Positions 33,779 to 45,075 of a stretch of 64,000 bases of DNA are shown piece after piece (the first letter of the stretch is position 1; each line of letters starts with the position of its first letter). Source of the stretch: Tenodera sinensis. Taxonomy: Eukaryota > Arthropoda > Insecta > Mantodea > Mantidae. The notes below the pieces were generated by a model. The model had not been told where the DNA came from and did not search any database. It saw nothing but the letters and a program-made list of their open reading frames with translations. The position numbers and the translations under genes were made by a program. The DNA lies in contig CM060961.1 of NCBI GenBank assembly GCA_030765045.1, positions 34,884,805-34,948,804 of the forward strand, read 5' to 3'.

Positions 33779-33978
33779 CCTGGACATACACAAGGAATGT
33801 AATTTCTAAATTCGTGAACTATGGTTCAGCTCTTTAAAGATTTGACTATGTGTTAGATCTGCTGCATTCGTATATTCCACTAGCACCTATAAGAAAATAT
33901 GTAATAAAATAATTTCTGCAAATAGTTATCTCGATTAACCTTAAGTAGGTAGCAGAATAGGCATTTGTAAGTAAAGTT
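33660..33978. repeat. Rearranged family A fragments around a (CA)n tract
   Basis: 33665-33700 matches the + sequence before the CA tract (gagttatgctgtccac). 33701-33775 is pure (CA)n. 33830-33978 matches the left part of family A in reverse (agatttgactatg, gcacctataag). The two pieces have opposite orientation, joined through the microsatellite. Confidence 0.6.
33701..33775 (+). repeat. (CA)n microsatellite
   Basis: About 37 uninterrupted CA units at the family A seed position. Confidence 0.95.
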
Positions 33979-34015
33979 TTGCTACTGAAGTATGATGTTT
34001 TGCTCTATGTTGCAG

Positions 34016-34149
34016 CATTATCTGGCTGGGGAGTCCGTATTGGGGTGGGAGACCTGATCATCATGCAGTCATTCTTCTACTGATATGTATGTCGGGCACT
34101 GCTGGGGCTCTGTACTGTCTAGGAGAGTACGTCACATCAGTCTCCTGGG
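34016..34149 (+). CDS. Internal exon 3 of the host multi-pass membrane protein
   Basis: This exon follows a strong acceptor (gctctatgttgcag) and ends at TGGG|gtaagtt. It is 134 nt: one base completing a codon begun in the exon at 3328, 44 codons, and one leftover base. The other two frames contain TGA stops. The peptide begins IIWLGSPYWGGRPDHHAV, continues the membrane segment of the previous exon, and includes a further hydrophobic stretch, VILLLICMSGTAGALYCL. Its GC content is clearly above the AT-rich flanks. An intervening exon of length divisible by three cannot be excluded. The following intron, to 50647, is about 16.5 kb. Confidence 0.75.
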
Positions 34150-34671
34150 GTAAGTTTCCATCAGAGTCTCTGCTTAAATCTCAAATCCGGAATGCTCATT
34201 TTAATTATTAACTCAAATAATTGGACGGTGTTTGTAGCGTAGAGAGCCTCTACTTTAATAGCACAATTATTTTTCCACTAAAAACGCTTGTTCATACTCT
34301 TTACAGCAGTAAATAAATACTGACCTTCGCAGAATAAATTAAAAAATAATACGCAAAGCAAAATTGCGGTATAATAATGAAAACTACAAAGCAGTTGAAA
34401 CATTATATCAGGGGCGGGCAGAATAGTGTCTGCTCCAAACTCGTATATAATCACATGGCAGTTAATCTGCAACAGCACAACTATATGGAAGCATTTGTTG
34501 CTGTAAAGGTAACAAGATTACACAAAATGCTATTTTTTCTTTAATTATATGATACTGTCTTACCTAACACCTCATGATTAGCCATTTGAATCCGAATGAC
34601 GAATTAAATACTTTCATTTATTATTCCGTTCGCTATGCAATTATTCTAAAACTATCTCTACCATGATTACC
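34150..34671. other. Start of host intron 3
   Basis: AT-rich, no gene. caggggcgg at 34409 resembles a hAT terminus but lacks a matching partner. Confidence 0.4.
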
Positions 34672-34905
34672 ATAAATATGAAAACTTCGACTGGTAATTC
34701 TTTTTACTATTTTGCGAAATAATTAATAATTCATTTATTTAATACCCTTTAATATCAATAATGATTTAAAAGTAAACAACATATAATAACGTTCATATAT
34801 ATTTTTTAATATTTATTTTCACGGTTGGCCCCACAACTAATCCAGGAGGCTGCGAGAATAACATCAATAATAATTTCATATTTTAATCCAGGAAATTAAC
34901 TAGAC
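34672..34905 (+). repeat. Family C dispersed repeat, copy 1
   Basis: Shares aatatgaaaac, an ATTAATAATT..TTTATTTAA core, acaactaatcca, aggctg and tttaatccagg in order with 51075-51265. No coding capacity and no defined ends. Confidence 0.6.
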
Positions 34906-35160
34906 ATGTTATCAATATAAATGAACGCATTTGCGTTAGTAGGCTATTTATTGAAGATAGGTCTGCTATATTTAAAATTACAGTCGTTTGACTTCGTCTC
35001 TTCAAATCAGTCTGTAGCTTTCGAATGGCCCATTATTACTACACATGGATACCTGCTTCAGATATTCAGGTACGTAAGAAAAGGAGGAGGTGATATAAGA
35101 CAACCCAGAGGAGATAATTCGACATCAGTGGAATAGTCTACATGACGTTTATTGTGAATC

Positions 35161-35400
35161 CTACCATTTATCATAACCGTAATGTCGTACAGTCTCAGCT
35201 AATGAAGAATGAAGGAATGAAACATTGGCGAAATGTCCCGCTTCTTTAATTCTCACTTCTGTCTTTCGTACATACTTCAAAACATACTTTCCATAAGAGG
35301 TAGAACTGGAACTTAAAAATTCAATGCCACAACCGGGATTTGAACCACAGACCTTCCGCTTGCCGGGCGGACGCTCTAACCACTGAGCTATTGTGACAAG
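35161..35400 (-). repeat. tRNA-Ala-like SINE
   Basis: On the - strand a 72-nt tRNA-like head can be folded: acceptor GTCACAA with TTGTGGC, D arm TAGCTCAGTGGTTAGAGC, anticodon stem TCCGC/GCGGA with loop CCGGCAA (GGC), and T loop TTCAAAT. The T stem pairs poorly. A non-tRNA body follows without CCA processing signals, so it is a SINE rather than a tRNA gene. Confidence 0.65.
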
Positions 35401-35499
35401 CAGCCAGAATGGCATTAAATTCTCAAGCCAGTTCGTGTGTTTAAAAACACCAACAGTAAGTTTGTTGGCATAAATAAAATAATAAATACTTTCCATACT

Positions 35500-35715
35500 T
35501 TAAAAATAGGCCTCATATATTAGGCCGTAAAGCCATTTAATTTTGCTCAGGGGCCTTTTCATCAGGCTTGAAGTTCTTTTGTGTGCTGCAAATGTTTACA
35601 TCTCCTTAAAGGAAGTCATAATAAGGACCTTAACGTTCGAAAAAATCCATCGTCTTCCGCCGGGTTTGAACCCGCAACCTTGGTGATCAGTGGCTACCTC
35701 TAGACTGGGAAGACG
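35500..35715 (-). repeat. tRNA-derived SINE, second family
   Basis: On the - strand GAGGTAGCCACTGATCACC and GCGGGTTCAAACCCG (B box) are followed by a body with TTCGAACGTTAAGGTCC, ending in the ATATATGAGGCC region. This differs from the neighbouring SINE and from the Talua-like one. Confidence 0.55.
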
Positions 35716-35997
35716 GTGAGAAGCAAACGGAATGAAAAGGAAATGAGAGAAAAGAAATCGCTGTAGCTAAGAAACCATCTCGCATTAGACTACCGATATG
35801 GGAAACGCACGAAAAATTCAAGGTTGTGTGGACGGCCGACGGAAAGCCAATCCGCGACCCCAAAAAATGCGAGTGGCGGCTCGTGAGTTTTAAATGTGGT
35901 AGGGCACACAAAAATCGGTATACAGTAGTATATAAGGAAAATAAAGCAACAAAGTATGATGTAAGGCTTACTTGTTATTTTTTGTATATCAGCTCAA

Positions 35998-38158
35998 TCA
36001 TTCTATCTTTGGCTGTAGAAAATTCTCAATCACATGTCTGTTGAAGACTGGAATGGTGTTTATCACCTTCTCTATTGATAGCATTGCCAGTGCGTTCAGT
36101 CTCTCGTTCCCCATGGAATTTCTTAAGGATGTCTTTATTCTATTGAGGGTAGAGAATGATCGTTCGGTCTCTACAGTCGTCATTGGAAGGGTAACAATTA
36201 TTTTTAAAACCATCACACACTCGGAGAATGCTCGTGTCATGTTTTCACATAAAAACTGCAGAAGAGGCGTTGCACCGGACGCTCTACGCAAATCTTCACG
36301 ACTATACAGCACCTCTAATTCAGTTCGAAATTTCGGACCACTGATTGTGGGATATCATGTCAAGGTTGTCTGAAAGGCACTTTCAGGAAATACATTGCAG
36401 TATTAGGGAAACATGTGAACCAAAAATAGCTTCGAGACACTCAAATGACCTGAGAACTGAAACCTATAATTGATCTTGCTTGTAATCATGTCACAAACTT
36501 CTAGAGCTGCTACCCTATTACTCCTACTCCAAGACATTACCTCTTACTTGAGGGTTCGTATACAGACTCTTCTTCATGTTCATACATTTTTCTAACTTTC
36601 ACTATAGCATTAACCAAGTGCTTGACAAACTCACTAACTTCAACAGCATCGATGTCTTTTTTTCTCGATACAGTCAAAGAATACTGCTACACGAGGCAGA
36701 ATTTTGTGATAGAATTCAAGCCAAAAAGTGAATTCAGTCTCCCAATGTTCGTACAAATCCTGTTGCTTCGCTAGACGCATTTTCATCATTTAATTCGTTG
36801 TCTCTTATATGTTCGAAACATTTCAGTAGATTATCTTTCTGCTCGAAAACTGTATTAACAGTGCGATACTGAAAATACCACCTTGTCGGTGGGACACTGC
36901 CCAGTTTTTTTCTGGACAAATTCAGTTAGATAATCCATCCTCTTTGGAGACTTCGAATAGAATGTCCCTATCCCCCGTAAGTCTTGGAAACATATTGTGC
37001 TGTGAGGTGAAGCTGACGTTGCACTCTGAAGGATAAGATTTCCTTGATGTGCATAGTAGTGAATGTAGTTCACATTAGGATACCTTTCTTTTATCAAACA
37101 TCGCACCCCATATAACGGAAGCTCCATCATAAGCTTGGCATATTAGTTTCCCTGAATTTTTCTCTACTCCCATTTCACGTAACTGTTCTACAATAATTAC
37201 TGCTAAACCAGTGGCGCTTCTGTCAGTCACTTCGAAATATCCCCCAAATCTCTCAAATATTTTCCCTTCAATTTGATATCTTACACTTAAGGACACTAAA
37301 GTTTTACATGAATTGTCTGTTGTTTCATCAGCCTGAACGGATATAAACTCCACATCATCTAGCTCAGATAAGAAATAATTTTTGCTAACTGATAAAATTG
37401 CGCCTAAAATGTCGTTCTGAACTATTTTTTATTTACAGTGCAATTTTCTAAATGATCTCTCCAAACATTGTCAAGGACCTTTAAAAGCCACCTGGGCTGA
37501 CATAATCGTCTGTTTCGTCATGGCCACGCAGAGCTAGTTCAAATTCGCCACAGAACTTAATAGCATTAATAATGCGTGACAAAATGTACCTATTTTTTAT
37601 CAACAAGTTAATTGTGTTTGCGAACAGACATCCTGTAGCTATCATCAAGCTGTATTCTAACATCAGCTTTGCCTAGAACAGCGAGGTTCATTTCATTACG
37701 TAAATGAGTCTTTGATAAACTATGTTTCTTGCTTTTTTCCGGTAAATGTTTCAAGTATTTTGCGCCGGTTTTAGTCCACGTGTCCTCCCCACCAGATAAC
37801 ACACAAGAAAAGCAAAACTGCATTATCTACAGCACACGCACACATTCATTCCCAGTTTCCATACACATTATCTGTATTAGTTTGTAAGAACTTCACCTGA
37901 TTCATTTTAATAGTTTCGCTCACCGTACGATTAGTGATGTTAAATTATATAAGCTTAGCAGTTGAATAAGAAAACCGTTATACTCTGACCGCGCAGGGTT
38001 GCCAAGTTTCCTAAAGCTTACAAACATGAATATCAAACAAAAATCAATGCAAGTAACACACTTAAAGAAAAAATAAAACGTATTACAGTTCTGCCTAGAG
38101 CAGCAGAACATGATTGGAGGGGCACGTGACTTATGGCCTAAGGGTAGAACCGCCCCTG
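35998..38158 (-). pseudogene. Broken hAT transposase of ZMYM1/DUF4371 type
   Basis: Pieces in order on the - strand: a TTF-type zinc-finger segment (FCFSCVLSGGEDTW, 37823-37608); a linker (NAIKFCGEFELALRGHDET, 37663-37481); the catalytic start ADETTDNSCKTLVSLSVRY (37353-37075) with CQAYDGASV; a middle part with YYAHQGNLILQS; PTRWYFQYRTV (36919-36734); and the C-terminal dimerisation segment VTLPMTTVETERSFSTLNRI (36312-35998). Frameshifts and stops separate nearly every piece. The 5' end is probably CAGGGGCGGTTCTACC at 38158, a typical hAT terminus; the other end was not found. Confidence 0.8.
38150..38158 (-). repeat. Probable hAT 5' terminal inverted repeat
   Basis: CAGGGGCGG on the - strand, the usual start of this hAT group, lies ~330 bases upstream of the first transposase codon. 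The adjacent ggcctcac is the candidate 8-bp target duplication, but no exact partner was found. Confidence 0.45.
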
Positions 38159-39327
38159 GGCCTCACAGTACCTCTACGCTGAAAAGCGCTGTTCGGTGTT
38201 GGTTATTTTTACAAGCTTTTATTTAACTTGCAATGTTTTCTCGGGTCAGATCTCCTCTACCAATTGAGCTGAAATTTGCGCAGATGTTTAGTTTGGATGA
38301 CAATGCATGGTTACCTGTGTGACGTCATTCTAAATCCAATATAGTAGGCTCTCCAAAATAACAGTCATGTTTTATGCACTCCATAATATGAAAGGGTTTA
38401 CTGAGAAGAATACGAATAAAATAAAGCATTTCCAGCAATAACTAAAAAATAAAAAAGTAAATTAATAATAAAAATGCTTTAAAACTGAAGGTTTTATTTG
38501 AATGCCCGACAAATAGGAAAATAAACTTTAAATTAAATGAAATTCGTCAATTTATTAATTACACAATTTTTATAATATGTAAATACTTGTTGCGAGCTTT
38601 ACCTGTGTAGATAAACAAGAATACATTATGTAGCTTCATCTTGATATAAGTAATACTAAGAAAAATATTTTTTTTTTTATAAAATAGGTAAATCTTGCGA
38701 CAAGCTTGTGTAATGTTAACTTGATGGATTTAATTTAATTGAAAGTTTATTTTCTTCTTTTTAGAACATTTAAGGGAAAGCTTGTTTTTAAAAACTTTTT
38801 CACTATTAATTAATGTGTATTCATGTATACCTGTGCAAGCAACAGACCATACCACGCTAATCAGTACGAAGCAGGAAGTAAACACAAGCACAAGGGCACT
38901 ATCTGGCCTGAACACCAGTGATACTGCCACCGCTCTCGCACTAATATATGCAACAAGGGCTTCCTTGGGCCAAGCTCGTTTTGTGCTAATTACAATCTAG
39001 TATTGTCAACCTCAACCTCATTAAAACATTAATGCAAATGTGTTTTCATTTCATTAATGTTTCCCCCTTTTTAACTTCCTCGCTTACAAGAGCAGAATAC
39101 CTTCTGTGGGAATTTTAATATCGCTGAAGTTCACAATTACTTATACAGAAGGCAATAATAATAAAACTTTAACTCACATCACGCTCAGGGCGCATTAAAC
39201 TTCAGACTGCAAGTGAACTTGTACAAATAATCGGATATATTGCACCTCTAGTTACTCTTCTTCGAAATATTCTTAGAAATGTATATTGTTATATATATTT
39301 CATGTTAATAGAGATAGATACACTGTT
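38159..39327. other. Unassigned intron sequence
   Basis: Very AT-rich. No supported gene. Confidence 0.4.
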
Positions 39328-39774
39328 TTAAAATAGTTTTATTACATATGTCCTTACAGGTATAATAGAAATAAATAATTTTTGACAATTGTTGACTTTA
39401 TCGTGACTTTGAAATGACGCTCTCTTTGCACGTCTAGGAGAAATAAAAACAAATGACTTCGTATTTATATCGCCGTCACGAATGAAGGTGGTTGCACAGA
39501 AGTCAAATATCCAGTCACGTGTTTTATAGCCAAACAGAGCATGTGAGAGAACTTGCCTACAGTTTAGCAGCGAAATTAAATAATTCCGAGCAATAAGTCC
39601 ACTCCATTTTGTGATAGTAAATTTTTTAAGAGTTCCGATGACGGCAGAAAAAAAAACCGTTGCGTTATTCACAGTGAATCCAGAGAAATAGTGTTCAATG
39701 TGTACAAATACTTCCTCAGAACGATAGCACACAGTTGCAAACACACCCTCTCTAGAAGTGCATCTCCAATGCAT
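39328..39774 (-). other. Uncharacterised 148-codon open frame
   Basis: A single frame without stop, beginning MHWRCTSREGVFAT. It is mixed hydrophobic and basic with no domain, signal or splice context I recognise. Length is somewhat above chance for this base composition. It may be a transposon scrap or accidental. Confidence 0.2.
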
Positions 39775-39954
39775 TTAACTTCTTAATGTGTTTTAGATGT
39801 GAATTCCATGCTTCCATTCCATAAAAACTATCCTTTGTGGTGCTGTTTGGAAAATCATCGTTTTTGTATTGCTGATATGCTTCTACTCCATGAAAGTGAA
39901 TTTAATATTCCAATCATTTTCTTCCCATTGCAATACTCTGTAGTATTTTGAAGA

Positions 39955-40359
39955 TCATTCTTTTTGTACTGGATGAAGTGTCCAATATATTGTATGATCC
40001 CCATCGTGCTGTAAACACAATTCCATAACACTCTGTTCTTCTAGACATATTTTGAGCATGTCCGGTGTTATATCACAAAATGCACTCTCAACTGCATTGC
40101 GCAGTTCTTGGCGATGACGTGTCGATACATGCGTCTTAATAACAGTTGTGGTGAAGTTAGGACTTCTTGGTAGCTACTTCAAGGGAACTGTTGTTGCTAG
40201 TGAACCACGACCTATCCACCGTCCTGGAAAGCCTTCATTTAGGAACTTACGCGCTGCAAAAGTGCAGTGAGTAGGTGTTCGGTCTTGCTGCAAACACATG
40301 CGCTCTGTGAGGTCCCTTACCTCAAGCTCATATTTGTAACATGTGTAAATAATATGCAT
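39955..40359 (-). pseudogene. mariner/IS630-type transposase C-terminal relic
   Basis: On the - strand LQQDRTPTHCTFAARKFLNE and FPGRWIGRGS match the QQDGAPPH...RWIGR block around the second catalytic aspartate (the G of QQDGAP is changed). After a frame shift, ELRNAVESAFCDITPDMLKI matches the usual C-terminal helix region. The SPDLTPLD segment between them is lost. Confidence 0.7.
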
Positions 40360-40439
40360 TACTTAGAGTCCCTTTAAAAAAGGTACTGTCCAAGCAGATG
40401 TTGTGAAGTCATATCATTACGTGAGGCGGATTGCCTTCT

Positions 40440-41290
40440 TTTGGTCCACACAATATTTTTACTTTCTCTACTGGTAAGAAGGGTATTGTATTCCACCCAA
40501 AAATTCGATGTCGAGATTTCACTGGAGATATATGTTTTGAGACCCCCTGAATCCAAAAAAAGCCTTTTTAGAAAAAGGTCAGTGTGTGTCTGTGTGTCAG
40601 TCTGTGGACAGCATAGCTCAACAACGAAAAGTCGGTTAAAAACCAAAGTTGGTATTTAAGTTTAATGTCTTTCAAGGATGCGACACGAAGATTTTGAAGA
40701 GAACAGCCCCACCCTAAACTACCCTTTACATGGAAAATTTTTCGAAAATTTTGATTTTCTTGAAAATGGCTCTAACGATTTTGATTAAAATGTCATATGT
40801 TTGAGATATTTTTATGACAAATGAAATGTATATCTTGAATTTTCTGGCTATAGCCCCTGTAGTCGTATTTACACTGGACCACTTTTGCATAACTGGTAAA
40901 CCGTTAGAGATAGATCAAATTATACAATACAAAAATGTAGATCTTGCTAAAATACACAATTTGTCTCAATAAATTTTCTTGTAGGGTGAACCATTTCGGA
41001 GATATTCCTTGTTATGTGTGTGAGGTTCGGAAAACTTAGAACTTTCGTGAAATGGATCATCGTTGTTCATTTTGTTATGTTAAGTGTGCAAAGACAACAG
41101 AATCTCAAACATTTGACTATCGCACAAAGCCTACTGTATTCTAACATTCTCCTTGCACCTACAAGGAAATAAGCAATAACTTGTACAAGTGTTTATCTCA
41201 ACTAACACGAATATATAGGAATAAGAGTTTGTAAGAATGGTTAGTACAAAAGTAGAGAAAGTCATGTGAGTGCAACACATCAGATTTTTA
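40440..41290 (-). repeat. Family A repeat, full-length copy
   Basis: Runs from tttttactttctctactgg to gtgcaacacatcagattttt, with both subterminal 12-mers (left actttctctact, right agtagagaaagt) and an unexpanded CA tract. One of the best-preserved copies. Confidence 0.85.
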
Positions 41291-43420
41291 GAACTTGAGC
41301 TGCAATATGTCGCGCATTTGTTGGAAAGAGTAACCATGGCTCGGTTCAGTGCATTTAAAACTTGAGTTGGCAAAGGTCGACGTGCAAAAGCACATCAAAG
41401 CCGGACTGTATCGGATAACTCGGTTACGAGCTCCACACTGAGCTCCACCCCTAGTACGCTATTGGTTAACATAGTATCTGTACGTGAGCATGTAAATAGT
41501 AATATTAATGTTGCCATTGCCCAATTTACCTCGTTCAGTTTACCTGAATTTAACTTCCTTCTTTGTCGTTACATAAACCATTGTTATTGCAGTAATCACA
41601 ATGTAAGGATTCTTAGATCTCAGCTAAGATAGCGCTTCAGGTTTTTTCCATTTATTGTTTTGAACGCGCTCCGTTCTTACTGGATGGTAAGAGGTATTGT
41701 CCATAATCACGCTTTACAAGATCTTTATAGCCACGGTAGGATACTTCACAGAAAACTTATTGAATATATTCAATATAATAACCCTTTTACCGTTCCTTAA
41801 AGGCTTTTCTCGCAGATGTTAAACAAAACCACTTCTACCGATCTTGTTTCCATTTTGCACACCAAGATGGTGCTGAAGGCAAATCCTGGAAAAGGAATAA
41901 CAGAGTTCACCCACTTCACTTGTGTTCACCTGCGTCTAGGGGTGTGCAAAACTAATGACGGTATGACACTGTATTGAACATGCCTATGATACCTAATTCG
42001 AAACTTAACGTAAAATGAGTAGTTATATTAACTAAATTTGAATAAACATACTTTCAGCAGTGATATCAACTATTGAATTCAGTTACGTGCTGCAGAACGT
42101 CTGCATTGTTCTCTGCTGACAAGCAGCTTATATATTAGATATGTACAATGTGTTCGTACAAAAACGTAAAACTGACAAGGAGTGATCGTCTGTATGATCG
42201 CAGCATTTTTAACCTTGTTAAGTTTCGAAAATTATTGTTCGCATATATCAGTAAGTGCATATATTGACATCATTTGTGCTGCGAAATCACGTAACATGGG
42301 GCGGTTTTCATCAGACAGTGATTCAGATAGTTAATTGCCGTTTTTAGTGCCATTTTAATTGCCCTACTGTTTTGTAAGCCAATTAGCTCTAATTGCAGAG
42401 TATTGGGAGCCATGATAGCCCCGAAGGATACTTGTTCGGTGAATTAACATATTTCATTCGCCATTGATAGTATATCTGAAAACCTAATCTTGAACTCTTT
42501 GGGAATATTCTCTATAATATTAGATTACTACTCTAAGCACCTATCTAGTTGTTAGGGCCTAATATATTTACGAGTAATATAAATTGAACAGATGAGGCAA
42601 TGAGCTTCGTCATTTCGTAAAACAAAATATTCATACTTCCAAACTTCTTGAAAATTACAACATAACCTATTACGCTGCGACGTGTTGACTTTGTACACGC
42701 CTGATGCTATAATGCCATGTTTTCAGCTTTGTGCTATTGCTGCTGACAATATAACAGAAAACGTGCCGGGAGTGAACAGGTGGCAAAGTAAACAAAGTCC
42801 GCGCAGGCGCATAGACCCCATGTTTGTTTTAAACTGAGCGACCCTAAAGATCAAATAAACCTGAGAACGCGATATATTACATTATTGTTATTTGCTCCTC
42901 TTCGATTTTATGAAATGCAAAGAGATATGTTAAGTTGTGCAATTATAGGTGCGTTAGACCTTATTTGTACAAAACTAAAAGATCATTTTGAATTATATAT
43001 AGACATCTCCATATTAATACATGAAAAAAAAAAAAATAATAATTCAGCTGTCATCGTATTATGGAATGTTTAAGGGAGAGAAAAATCATTTATTCGACAT
43101 TATGAAATTTAAGCATGAGAATTAGACACGCGTATGTAAATGGCATTGGAAAACATATTTAAAGCGTGTTCGAAGTTCCAAAACTCGTATGTTTCTTCAA
43201 GCTGAGTTGAATACATGTATGAAGTTTCGTTGGTGATCATTATTTGTCTGCTTTTCTTCATATAATTTTCATTAATAGGGTCCGATCTACGTCCTCAAGC
43301 TAGTGCTAGTCAAGTGCTCTACTTATTACGTAATCACATTAGAATAGCAGCAAAATGTATCTTATCTACCAACATCTTATAAAACTAGAATGAAATTGTA
43401 TTGAGAAGCAGATAAATGTA
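41291..43420. other. Unassigned intron sequence
   Basis: About 2.1 kb without a supportable feature. Short open frames only. Confidence 0.45.
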
Positions 43421-44144
43421 ACAGGGCAATTCCAAAGTAAGGTCCTATGTCTTATATGCATCAAACCATCACAGATATTCCTTACACTTTTCTATATTTT
43501 ACTATATTGGTCCTCCAGACATTCTGGGGGTTGTGAGAGAGCGATGTGACCGCCAAAACATAAAAATATGGTGCTCTCTAAAAAGCGGTTACTATTACTG
43601 CTATTGCTCTCTTCAATAATATTGGAGAGCAAGAGGATTAATGACTTCATTGTCAGAAATCCAGCATTAGCTAAGAAGATATTTTACTATATAGTTGTCA
43701 TATTTGTTTAAACATTTGTCATAACGTTCTACGGCCTTTGTATGCCGATGTCATAGAAGTCTGCTGCCTGTGAAGCGTGAAGATAACCAGTTATTAGATA
43801 ACCAGGGAATAACTACTACTATTCTAAATCGCCGATCTTCACGGATGTTTTCATCCACGGCATTGGAGTCATATACTTCATTGATCTGTCGAAGAATCTC
43901 CGTTGCTGAAACGTTCCTTGCTGTCTAAAACCGAATCACAGACCGTATTTCACAGTTTGTACGCCCATCAATTATTTTAAATATTTTGAACTGACACTGT
44001 GAATAGCGCACTGCAACACTACCAATGCAAATGACGTCGTTTTAGCATAAGGCATGCCGGGAGTCGATGCGCATGCGCCATTCAATGTTTGCGCGAAATT
44101 GGTGATCTGCGGCGATTCGGATGTTACTTCACGGGTTACACTCA
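43421..44144 (-). mobile_element. Deleted mariner element, second copy
   Basis: The left end, acagggcaattccaaagtaa, and the right end, ttacttcacgggttacactca, are inverted relatives of the ends at 28630 and 29234, each flanked by TA (43419-43420, 44145-44146). The interior shares gttgaaacg, cgtcatcaccgcg-type and cgaagattcgg-type blocks with that copy. It is interrupted by the family E insertion at 43508-43678. No transposase frame survives. Confidence 0.65.
43508..43678 (+). mobile_element. Family E retroposon inserted in the mariner
   Basis: A 171-bp insert flanked by a perfect 14-base direct repeat, atattttactatat, at 43494-43507 and 43679-43692. The 3' end reads ccagcattagctaagaag. It matches 44325-44510 in reverse and, at its 3' end, the insert at 27776. 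A 5'-truncated LINE or SINE end is the likely identity. Confidence 0.7.
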
Positions 44145-44324
44145 TAGCCCTAATAAAAGGAGTATGAAAATATTCCATTTCCTACTTTAAATAAAATTGT
44201 AGCATTGAATAGAACAGATCATAGAATCTACTACCAAATTTAGAACGTATAGTTAACTGCCATTAACCTTATTTGTGTTTGAAGAATTATTTCATAGTAA
44301 ACAGTTGGGAAAATTTAATGTTGT

Positions 44325-44820
44325 TGTTAGCTAATGCTGGATTTCTGACAATGAAGTCATTAATCCTCTTGCTCTCCAATATTTAATATATTGATAGAGA
44401 AATAGCAGTATAGTAACCGATTTTTAGAGAGCACCATATTTTTATGTTTTGGCGGTCACATCGCTCTCTCACAACCCCCACAATGTCTGGAGGACCACAC
44501 CTGTCGTTGGTTTACGGGTCTCACCGACCTGACCAGGAGAATTATCAAAATAAATTCACCGACCATATCCTCTGATTACCAATCAGAGGACGTATTACAT
44601 GCCATGACAGGGCAGCATGTTAGGGGTTAATATTTTATAGAGAAATGGAGAGGTTGGAAAAATAAAGATTCCCTAGCCCTCAGGAACGCTAATAGCATCG
44701 GGGCGGAAGAGAACAAGAGATGACCAAGGTAAGGTCAGATAGAAAAGCTACAGTGAGGAGCAAAACACCAGTAAGTGGAAGTAATGTTCTGCTCAGCTTG
44801 GGTACCTTGTGGTTACTATT
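44325..44820 (-). mobile_element. Family E retroposon, longer copy
   Basis: On the - strand the 3' end is CCAGCATTAGCTAACAACAAC. The first ~180 bases are an inverted match to 43508-43678 (including ggaggaccacacctg territory); upstream sequence extends toward 44800 without a defined 5' border or ORF. Confidence 0.5.
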
Positions 44821-44989
44821 CACATATCCCCTAGACGGAGACCCCTGAGTAGACTAAAGAAAATGTAAATTCTTTTTATTTTCTCATAAAATCGTTGTAG
44901 TTCCATTGTATTAATTACGGTCATTTAGTATCAAATTTAAGTTATGCGCCGAATAATGTATACATTCAACACATGTGCTGGTATTCCGC

Positions 44990-45075
44990 CACGGTAGCTC
45001 AGGTGATAAGAGCAGCAGAACAGAGAACGTTGCTCTGTCCCGGCCTGATTCAACTTTTCAACGATAGATTTGTTC
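44990..45075 (+). repeat. tRNA-like SINE head
   Basis: cggtagctcaggtgataaga is a strong A box with a D-arm-like context. The B box region (ggcctgattcaac) is weakened. The body is not defined. Confidence 0.4.

Noticed and set aside
33599..33837. Cysteine/valine- and threonine/histidine-repeat proteins
   Set aside because: Translations of the (CA)n microsatellite in both directions; the same applies at 27526-27800, 31305-31634 and 32651-32911.
34993..35071. A possible exon ending at an excellent donor (cag|gtacgtaag)
   Set aside because: The acceptors available give either a stop or a phase that does not join the exon at 50648.
35325..35397. A genuine tRNA-Ala gene on the - strand
   Set aside because: The T stem is mispaired and the sequence continues into a SINE body without a Pol III terminator at the expected place.
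34409..38158. A complete hAT element bounded by caggggcgg at 34409 and its inverse at 38158
   Set aside because: The adjacent 8-base flanks (cattatat and ggcctcac) do not match, and SINEs and ~1.6 kb of unrelated DNA lie between 34409 and the last transposase piece.
39328..39774. A host gene of 148 codons on the - strand
   Set aside because: No recognisable domain, signal or splice context; kept only as an uncharacterised open frame.
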